Positions 16,142 through 22,929 of a DNA stretch of 22,929 bases are shown piece by piece (the first letter of the stretch is position 1; each line of letters starts with the position of its first letter). The DNA is from an uncultured Lautropia sp. GTDB lineage: Bacteria; Pseudomonadota; Gammaproteobacteria; Burkholderiales; Burkholderiaceae_E. The notes below the pieces were generated by a model. The model saw nothing but the letters and a program-made list of their open reading frames with translations. It made no database searches and had not been told where the DNA came from. The stretch lies in assembly GCA_938046755.1 (NCBI GenBank), contig CALIXC010000015.1, forward strand, positions 1 through 22,929, written 5' to 3'. The translations under genes and the position numbers were made by a program.

Positions 16142-18343
16142 ATGTCGGCATTGTCTTCGTTGCAGGGATCGACGGTGGGGGCGCAACCCGCCGTCCCCGT
16201 GTCGCCTGCACCTGTGGCCGCCGGAAAGGCATCCGGCAAGACGGCCGCCGCTGCATCCCCGGCACGTGCGCGTGTGCGCACCACCCCGCTGCTGGGCAGG
16301 CTCAGCCTGAAGTGGCAATCGATCATCCTGCTGGGAGCGTTGGCCATCACCGTCGGTGCGGCCGTTGCGCTCAGCGCCTACGAACGTCAGTCCGACCGTG
16401 TCAACGCTCTGCAGAACGAGGTGGTGGGTGATGCCCTGATGCACTCGCAACGCCTGGCCAAGGCGGCCAACATGGCGGTGCAGGGCAACGAGGAAGCCTA
16501 TGATCAGCTCAAGAGCAGCCAGGCCTTCCTGTCTGATGCCGTCAATGCGCTGAAAGAGGGTGGGGAAGTGGATCACCTGCGTGTGTCGCCCCTGCCGGAA
16601 AGTTACCGAACTGAAGAGCAGCGCTTCAGCAAGGCCTGGGAAGACGTCTCTCCTTCGGTTAAGGCCCTGATTGAACAGCAGGATGTGCTGGTGCGCTTTG
16701 ACGACCTGGTCAACGAAGTGGCTGCGCTTGAGCGTGAACTGTCCGCTTCGCAGCGTGCCGCGAAGGCATCCATCCGTGACGGAGCCGGAAACGCTCCCGA
16801 CCTGCTGCTGTTCTCTCGTCTGAACGCGAAGATGCGCACCATTGTGGGCGAGATCATCCGCATGCACGGCAGCAGCCAGTTTGACAGCCGCGATGCCGTA
16901 TCACTGGCCGACGCCATCGAGAGCTTCGCCGTGACGCGCGAGACGGCGCTCGATGGCGACACCAACCGCAATATCGCCCCGCTGAGAAACACCGAGGCTC
17001 GTGAAGCCCTGCGCAAGAACAATGCACTGGCTGCGAAGTTTGTCCGGCTTGCGCTGGAAGCGCAGAAGGCACTGCCTGCCCTGGCGCAGGCACGCCATGC
17101 TGGTCTGGATGTCTTCAGAAAGAGTGATGGGCTGATGGGCGCGGCCAACGCGTTGCGGGCGCGTCTCATCGAGCAGCGCAACACGCAGAACTCGATGCAG
17201 TGGGCCATTCTGGGCTTTGCGTCGGCGGCGGTGCTCTCGCTGCTGCTGCTGTGCAAGGCCTACTATGACGATTCCAAGATTCAGGCTGACCGCTCCATCG
17301 ACAAGCGGTTGGAGGCCGAACGACTGGAGCAGGAAGCCAGTCGCATCAACGACCAGAACCAGGCCGCCATTCTGCGCCTGATGAACGAACTGCAGAACGT
17401 GGCCGATGGTGACCTGACCGTGCAGGCCACGGTGTCCGATGACATCACGGGCGCCATCGCCGACTCGATCAACTACACGGTCGAGGAGCTGCGTAGTCTG
17501 GTGGGCCGAATCAACCGTACCGCTGCGGCTGTGGCCGAGGCCTCGGCCAGCGCACAGGTCACGGCTTCGCACCTGCAGGCCGTCAGTGAGCAGCAATCGC
17601 GCGAGATTCGCGAGACCGGTGAGGCCGTTCTGAACATGGCGGCGCAGATCAAGCAGGTGTCTGCCTCTGCTTCCGAGTCGGCCGAGGTGGCACGCCAGTC
17701 GCTGTCGGCGGCCAGCCGTGGCCGTGATGCGGTGCAGAACGCCATTGCCGGCATGGGCGGCATCCGCGAGCAGATTCAGGACACCGCCAAGCGCATCAAG
17801 CGCCTGGGTGAATCCAGTCAGGAGATCGGCGAGATCGTCGAGCTGATCTCCAACATTACCGAACAGACCAACGTGCTGGCGCTGAACGCGGCCATTCAGG
17901 CGGCATCGGCCGGTGAGGCGGGCCGTGGTTTCACCGTGGTTGCCGAAGAGGTGCAGCGTCTGGCCGAACGCTCGGCCGAGGCCACGCGCCAGATCTCGGC
18001 CCTGGTCAAGGCCATTCAGACCGACACGCACGATGCGGTGGCTGCCATGGAGCGCAGCACGCAGGGCGTGGTGCGTGGTGCCAAGCTGTCCGATGAGGCC
18101 GGCATGGCGCTGATCGGTATCGGTCAGGTGTCTCAGGAACTGGCGGACCTCATCATGCGCATTTCCCGCACGACCGAGAACCAGGCGGCTTCGGCGTCGT
18201 CAGTGGCGCAGAGTATCCAGCGCATTCTGCTGGTCAACAGCCAGACCAACGAGGGCACGCAGCAGACGGCGGGGTCCATTCTGCAGCTGTCCGAGCTGGC
18301 ACGGGAACTCAAGAATTCAGTGGCCCGCTTCCGAGTGGGGTGA
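16142..18343 (+). CDS. pilJ: Type IV pilus methyl-accepting chemoreceptor PilJ
   Basis: Inner-membrane receptor of 733 residues for the Chp pathway. An Ala/Pro-rich cytoplasmic tail (1-50) precedes membrane helix 1 (about 59-80). A periplasmic PilJ-type helical sensor region spans about 81-350. Membrane helix 2 is about 354-375. A HAMP-like linker follows (ILRLMNELQNVADGDLTV, then DDITGAIADSINYTVEELR). The signalling hairpin has its tip near residues 570-610, with ITEQTNVLALNAAIQAASAGEAGRGFTVVAEEVQRLAERS, a hallmark of chemoreceptors. No CheR-tethering pentapeptide is visible at the C-terminus. It is somewhat longer than Pseudomonas PilJ (about 680), partly through the N-terminal tail. The start is ATG 16142, after an AGAGGAATAGGG region. 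chpA begins 71 bases downstream. Confidence 0.95.
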   Translation: MSALSSLQGSTVGAQPAVPVSPAPVAAGKASGKTAAAASPARARVRTTPLLGRLSLKWQSIILLGALAITVGAAVALSAYERQSDRVNALQNEVVGDALMHSQRLAKAANMAVQGNEEAYDQLKSSQAFLSDAVNALKEGGEVDHLRVSPLPESYRTEEQRFSKAWEDVSPSVKALIEQQDVLVRFDDLVNEVAALERELSASQRAAKASIRDGAGNAPDLLLFSRLNAKMRTIVGEIIRMHGSSQFDSRDAVSLADAIESFAVTRETALDGDTNRNIAPLRNTEAREALRKNNALAAKFVRLALEAQKALPALAQARHAGLDVFRKSDGLMGAANALRARLIEQRNTQNSMQWAILGFASAAVLSLLLLCKAYYDDSKIQADRSIDKRLEAERLEQEASRINDQNQAAILRLMNELQNVADGDLTVQATVSDDITGAIADSINYTVEELRSLVGRINRTAAAVAEASASAQVTASHLQAVSEQQSREIRETGEAVLNMAAQIKQVSASASESAEVARQSLSAASRGRDAVQNAIAGMGGIREQIQDTAKRIKRLGESSQEIGEIVELISNITEQTNVLALNAAIQAASAGEAGRGFTVVAEEVQRLAERSAEATRQISALVKAIQTDTHDAVAAMERSTQGVVRGAKLSDEAGMALIGIGQVSQELADLIMRISRTTENQAASASSVAQSIQRILLVNSQTNEGTQQTAGSILQLSELARELKNSVARFRVG

Positions 18344-18414
18344 AGTTTCAGAGGTGTGAGCGCATCTCCGGATGGTCCGGCTGCGCGATCCAATCGAGTC
18401 GAAGAGGGTGACGG

Positions 18415-21400
18415 GTGGAACACGGCAACAATATCGATATGATGACTCTGTCCTGGTTCGTGCCAGAGATCCGGGAGTCGCTGCAGCACGTCGCGCATGC
18501 GCTGGACGAGCTGCGGGCCAACCCGCATGGCCAGGACGCCATCAAGCGCGCACGCCTGCACCTGCACCAGACCCATGGTGCGCTGCAGGTTGCCGGCATT
18601 TCCGGTGTGGCACTGCTGACCGAAGAGGCCGAGCATGTGATCTCGGCCTTCGAGGACGGGGTGCTGGAAGCCGACGAATCGAGCATCGATGTCCTCAAGA
18701 TGGTGATGCGTGCCATCACGGAGTACCTGGAGGACATGCAGGCCAGCGGTACGGTGATCCCGGTGCTGGTGCTTTATCCGTACTACCGTGATCTGGTGGG
18801 CCTGCGCAAGGCGGTTCAGCCCGATCCTGCTGCGCTCTTCGACGTGGATCTGGACCGAGCGCTGCCGGCCTCGGTGCGGGCGATGATTTCCGACGCCCCG
18901 GATCGTGAAGAGCGGGCCAAGTCTGCCGCACGCGGCTTCGAGCGTGCGCTGCCGGCGCTGATCCGCGGCGAGAACGTCGTGGCGGCCATCGACGGGCTGC
19001 ACGAGTCCATGGGCCGCATGTTGCGCAATCAGCCGCATGTGGGGGCACGGCTTTTCTACTGGCTGTCGTATGCGCTGCTTGACGGTCTCAAGCACGGTGC
19101 GCTGAAGGTCGATCTGGCCACCCGTCGTGCGGTCGGTCGCATCAACATCCAGAACCGCCACCTGTTCACCGGCCAGTCCGACGTGCCGCCGCAGTTTATC
19201 AAGGAACTGCTGATCATTCTGGCGCAGGCGGGCAGCGGCTCGGCCGTCGTGGAAGAGGTCAAGCGTCATTTCCATCTGGCTAGCCTGGTGCCGGCCGACT
19301 ACGAGCGTCGCCGCTACGGCCTGGCGGATCCGGAGACCATCCGCATCGCCCGAGAGGCGCTGGTGCAGGTGCATCGCTCCTGGGAAAAGCTGGCGGGTGG
19401 CACGCAGGCCGAGGAGCCTGCATTTGCCGAGGCCGTCGGACAGCTGAACCAGACGCTGGCCAAGACCCACTACGCTGGCCTGGGCATGCTGGGCAAGACG
19501 CTGGCCACCATGCCGTCAGCGCTGGCTGGGCAGCAGGGCAGGACACGCGAGATGCTGGCCATCGAGGTGGCCACCGCCGTGCTGTTCATGGAAGAGGCGC
19601 TGTCCGGTGCGCTGCGCTCCAACCCCGCCTATGACGACCGGGCGCAGGAGCTGGCGGCACGCATCAGCAGCCTGCTGGCCAACCCGGATGCCTTCGACCC
19701 CACGCCGTTGCCATGGTTGGTGGCGCTGTCGAACCAGGCATCCGAGCGCATGACGCAGGCGGCCTTCGTCAACGAGCTGAAGCATAACCTCTCCACCTGC
19801 GAGCAGGCGCTGGACGACTACTTCCGGGATGATACGGCGGTGAATCGTCTGGAAACGGTGGAGCCGCTGCTGGCCGAGACGGGTGCCGTGCTGACCGTGC
19901 TGGAGTACCGGGATGCCGCCCATGCCTGTCGTGCCATCAGCAAGCAGGTCGATGACATCATCCGTGCCCGCGTCACGCTCAACGATGCAAGCCGTGCTCG
20001 CCTGGCCGATGGTCTGAGTTCAGTGGGCTTCTTCGTCGAGACGATGCTGCAGTCGGCGTCGCGCGCTCGCCGTTTCCGCTTCGACGCGCAGCGTGGCATG
20101 CTGTTCGAGGACACCTCCATTCCCGAGACGTCGGAAGAAGTCGCAACGGATGTCGACTCCGATGCACTGCTCCGATCGTTTGCTGCCAATGTGCCGGCAG
20201 AGGCGGAACAGCCGACGGATGCTTCGCATGAAGCCGCTCCTGAGGCCTCCATCGCTGCCGACAGCCTGAAGGCGACGGCGGGTCTGGCGGCGACACAGGG
20301 TGCGGCTGAAGATCCTGCGTCGAAGGCTCATGACGGGGCGGGGGATGCTCTGGCATTCGAGCTGCCTGCGGCGCCGGTTGCCGAGGCAGCCATGCAGCCG
20401 GCCGTCGAGGAAGGCCTGACATTCCCGGCACCGGAAAGCGTGCAGACTGAGGTGGCGCCCGAGGTGGCTGCGCCGGCCCTGCCCGAGGGCGTGCTGGAAG
20501 ACGGCAGTGTCGAGCTGTCGGCCGATGAGGCCGAGCTGCACGAGATCTTCCTGCTGGAAGCCGCCGAGGTACTGGACGCCATCGACGAGAACCTGGGCGT
20601 GGTGCGCAAGGCGCCGGACGACCGCGAGGCGATGACCACCATCCGCCGCGGCTTCCACACGCTGAAGGGCTCAAGCCGCATGGTGGGTCTGGACGCCTTC
20701 GGCGAAGCCGCCTGGGCTTTCGAGCAGATGATGAACCACTGGCTGGCCGAGGACAAGGACGGCACCACGCCGCTCTTCGATCTTATCCAGGATGGTGCGA
20801 AATTCTTCCGAAGCTGGTGCGAGCAGCTGCAGGCCGCGCCGCGTCGTGTGCTGGATGCCAGCCTGTTGACAGCTCGCTGCCACGCCTTCCCCGACAAGCC
20901 CGCCACCGTGCCGACCGCCCAGGCTGTCGCTCAGCCGGTGGCGCAACCTGTCGCTCAGGCTGCTGTTCAGCCCGTCGTCAAGTCTGTCGCCCAGCCGACG
21001 CCTGCTGCTATTGTTTCGCAGCCTGCTGACGAGGCCGAGACCTTGCCGATGCTGTCGCTGAATGGCGAGGCCGACACGATGCCCATGCCGGAGGTGCATG
21101 CACCGGAGCTGCCCACGCTGGAGGTGCCGTCGCTGGACGAGGCCCTGTCGGCCAGTGCGCTGTCTTCCTCGCGTGCCGATGGTTTCTCGCGGAGCCACAA
21201 CTTCGCCAGTGTCGCCAGCCCGATGGCCGAAGGCGATCTGCGCCAGTCGCTGGAAGGTTTCCTGGATGACGCCAGCCATCGTCAGGCCGACATGCCCGTG
21301 GCCGATCTGGCCTCTCTGCACAGCGACCCGGTCCGTCCGACAGCTTCCCTGCTGGATGAGGACTTCGAAGATCAGAAAGACGACCTGCTGGGTAATGACA

Positions 21401-22929
21401 CCTTCGAGGCCCAGGCTGAGGACGAAGCCTTCGACGAGCAGACCGATCTGGATGCCTGGTCCAATGCCATGGCGGGTGAGTCCACGGACTTCGAGTCCAT
21501 GCTGGGTGAACTGCCCAACGGCGACGAACTGGCACTGAGCAATGTGGAGGCAGCCGACTTGGATCTTGCCGATGCCTTCATGGTGCCGGCCGATTTCGGC
21601 GAGAACGACGAAATTCCGCTGCTGGACATGGGTACAGCCAAGCCGGCCGACAAGCCGATCGAGGCTACGCCGGTTTCGCATGATCCATTCAACTTCGATG
21701 CCGGTTCGCTGGGTGTCGAAACAAAATCGTTTGCTGCTGAAATGCCATCGAAAGGGTCTCAGGAAGAGGCCCTGGACGTCAACGCATTTAAATTCGATGA
21801 CGAATCGGTTTACGAATCGGTTTACGAATCGGCTCGGAAAGAACCTGATGTGCAGCCGACGGCTGAGCATCCTGCGCCCGCCGCGCCGGTGGTGCCTGAA
21901 GCCGCCGTCGTGCCGTCCGCCCCCGCTCCGATCGCCAAGGTCGTGCAGCCCGAGCCCCAGGAGTCGATGGTTCGCATCGGCGAACGCCTGGTGGATGCCG
22001 AACTCTTCGACATCTTCAATGCCGAGGCCACGCAGGCCCGCATGCGGATGAACGAAGACTGGCAGGATTGGCATTCTTCCGACGCGTTGCGTGCACCCGA
22101 GCCGCTGATTCGCGCCCTGCACACCTTGGTGGGCACGTCGCGTCATGTGGGTCTGGTTCAGGTGCGCGGTATTGCCGCCGCCATGGAAAAGTTGCTGGTG
22201 AAGCAGCGCGAAGTGGCCAGGCCGCTGCCCGATGGCATGAAGGCGAGCATGCAGGCTGCGCTGGGCGTCATCGACCGGATGCTGGCCGAATTCGCATCAC
22301 GCATCGAGCCGGCGGCCGATCCCGAGACGACCGAGCGCATGGAAGCGCTACTGGCCAATTGGGATGCCGAGATCAACGCCGACAGCCAGCCGGCCAAACC
22401 GGCGGTCGAGTCGAAGTCCGGCCGCGAGATGCGCGGCGAGGACCTGCTGAAGAAGGCTGCCGAAGTGCTGGGGGCTGCCCGGCGTGAGACCGAGGAAAAG
22501 AGCGATCCGCTGGCCGGCCTGGTTGACGAGATCGATCCGGACCTGGGCCCGGTGTTCTTCGAGGAAGCTGAGGAGCTGATGCCGCAGGTGGACAACAACC
22601 TGCGCGAATGGCGCGAGCGCCCGGCCGATGGCTCGGTGCCCGGCGCGCTGATGCGGCTCTTCCACACCATCAAGGGCAGTGCCCGGATGGCCGGTGCCAT
22701 GCGCTTCGGCCAGATGATCCACGAACTGGAAACCCAGGTCGAGGATACGCTGGCCCAGCCGCCGGTGCAGCCGTCGGTCATCGAGACGGTGCTGGCCGGC
22801 TATGACCAGGCCGTGTCCGCCTACGAGGTGATGCTGCATCCCGAGCTGGCCGAGCAGCGTGCTGCCGAGACCAGGGCCCTGCAGCAGACCTGCGCGGCCC
22901 AGGCTGCCAAGGCCCAGGAGACGGCACCC
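18415..22929 (+). CDS. chpA: Chp hybrid histidine kinase ChpA/PilL, 5' portion
   Basis: The first 1505 codons of a giant CheA-like kinase; the frame is open at the window end. GTG 18415 is chosen because AGAGGG (18403-18408) is six bases upstream; ATG 18439 or 18442 would be alternatives. Residues 1-560 form the ChpA/FimL-like N-terminal region, including a phosphotransfer-like motif HQTHG (His51, Lys replaced by His). After an Ala/Glu-rich linker, a canonical HPt domain has His748 (FHTLKGSSRM). A long acidic, Pro/Ala-rich linker (about 830-1180) follows. A third HPt-like motif has His1236 (LHTLVGTSRH, Lys replaced by Val). A fourth, canonical, has His1417 (FHTIKGSARM). The kinase, CheW and receiver domains expected in the family lie beyond the window. 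It should receive signals from PilJ/PilI and phosphorylate PilG and PilH. Confidence 0.95.
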   Translation, partial: MEHGNNIDMMTLSWFVPEIRESLQHVAHALDELRANPHGQDAIKRARLHLHQTHGALQVAGISGVALLTEEAEHVISAFEDGVLEADESSIDVLKMVMRAITEYLEDMQASGTVIPVLVLYPYYRDLVGLRKAVQPDPAALFDVDLDRALPASVRAMISDAPDREERAKSAARGFERALPALIRGENVVAAIDGLHESMGRMLRNQPHVGARLFYWLSYALLDGLKHGALKVDLATRRAVGRINIQNRHLFTGQSDVPPQFIKELLIILAQAGSGSAVVEEVKRHFHLASLVPADYERRRYGLADPETIRIAREALVQVHRSWEKLAGGTQAEEPAFAEAVGQLNQTLAKTHYAGLGMLGKTLATMPSALAGQQGRTREMLAIEVATAVLFMEEALSGALRSNPAYDDRAQELAARISSLLANPDAFDPTPLPWLVALSNQASERMTQAAFVNELKHNLSTCEQALDDYFRDDTAVNRLETVEPLLAETGAVLTVLEYRDAAHACRAISKQVDDIIRARVTLNDASRARLADGLSSVGFFVETMLQSASRARRFRFDAQRGMLFEDTSIPETSEEVATDVDSDALLRSFAANVPAEAEQPTDASHEAAPEASIAADSLKATAGLAATQGAAEDPASKAHDGAGDALAFELPAAPVAEAAMQPAVEEGLTFPAPESVQTEVAPEVAAPALPEGVLEDGSVELSADEAELHEIFLLEAAEVLDAIDENLGVVRKAPDDREAMTTIRRGFHTLKGSSRMVGLDAFGEAAWAFEQMMNHWLAEDKDGTTPLFDLIQDGAKFFRSWCEQLQAAPRRVLDASLLTARCHAFPDKPATVPTAQAVAQPVAQPVAQAAVQPVVKSVAQPTPAAIVSQPADEAETLPMLSLNGEADTMPMPEVHAPELPTLEVPSLDEALSASALSSSRADGFSRSHNFASVASPMAEGDLRQSLEGFLDDASHRQADMPVADLASLHSDPVRPTASLLDEDFEDQKDDLLGNDTFEAQAEDEAFDEQTDLDAWSNAMAGESTDFESMLGELPNGDELALSNVEAADLDLADAFMVPADFGENDEIPLLDMGTAKPADKPIEATPVSHDPFNFDAGSLGVETKSFAAEMPSKGSQEEALDVNAFKFDDESVYESVYESARKEPDVQPTAEHPAPAAPVVPEAAVVPSAPAPIAKVVQPEPQESMVRIGERLVDAELFDIFNAEATQARMRMNEDWQDWHSSDALRAPEPLIRALHTLVGTSRHVGLVQVRGIAAAMEKLLVKQREVARPLPDGMKASMQAALGVIDRMLAEFASRIEPAADPETTERMEALLANWDAEINADSQPAKPAVESKSGREMRGEDLLKKAAEVLGAARRETEEKSDPLAGLVDEIDPDLGPVFFEEAEELMPQVDNNLREWRERPADGSVPGALMRLFHTIKGSARMAGAMRFGQMIHELETQVEDTLAQPPVQPSVIETVLAGYDQAVSAYEVMLHPELAEQRAAETRALQQTCAAQAAKAQETAP
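21801..21832 (+). repeat. 12-bp in-frame tandem repeat within chpA
   Basis: The unit CGAATCGGTTTA is repeated twice exactly (21801-21824), then 8 bases of a third copy follow. It codes ESVYESVYES at about residues 1130-1139 in the disordered linker between phosphotransfer domains. The unit is a multiple of three, so copy change keeps the frame. Surrounding DNA (about 21715-21850) is visibly more AT-rich than the rest of the gene. Confidence 0.85.

Overview
The window reads as one chromosomal stretch of a GC-rich betaproteobacterium, most likely Burkholderiales. This rests on recA-recX-sucC-sucD in that order, a thiL-pgpA pair, the TfpX/TfpZ pilin accessory family and a Chp-type pilus chemosensory operon. 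A Lautropia-like organism is my guess, but nothing in the window proves the genus. No prophage, insertion sequence, CRISPR array, tRNA or rRNA was seen.

Layout. 1-894: 3' end of thiL overlapping pgpA. 895-1148: non-coding, with a 7-bp tandem repeat of 13 units followed by a perfect 10-bp inverted repeat, upstream of a CinA-type amidohydrolase gene. 1149-2514: that gene and a short-chain dehydrogenase on +. 2515-4236: a quinone-dependent pyruvate dehydrogenase (poxB) on -, its stop codon touching that of the dehydrogenase. 4237-4592: divergent control region with a LexA box inside the recA promoter. 4593-6418: recA and recX, the latter with an unusual internal insertion. 6553-8631: sucC-sucD, closed by a strong hairpin.

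8765-12689: a tightly coupled three-gene unit coding an FHA-domain protein, a CHASE2 membrane adenylate cyclase and a metallo-beta-lactamase-fold class II cyclic-nucleotide phosphodiesterase. This is a complete cAMP make-and-break cassette with a phosphothreonine-type reader in front. 12835-13665: a TfpX/TfpZ-type pilin accessory membrane protein, meeting thiE (- strand) stop to stop. 14732-22929: pilG-pilH-pilI-pilJ-chpA, the type IV pilus chemosensory pathway; chpA runs off the window after 1505 codons.

How the genes may work together. The right half is themed on type IV pili and cAMP. In Pseudomonas aeruginosa the Pil-Chp pathway is known to control cAMP through an adenylate cyclase. Here a cyclase, a phosphodiesterase, a pilin accessory gene and the Chp operon lie within about 14 kb. 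That the cassette is the output of this Chp system is an inference from proximity. The left half is housekeeping: thiamine and phospholipid metabolism, DNA repair and the TCA cycle.
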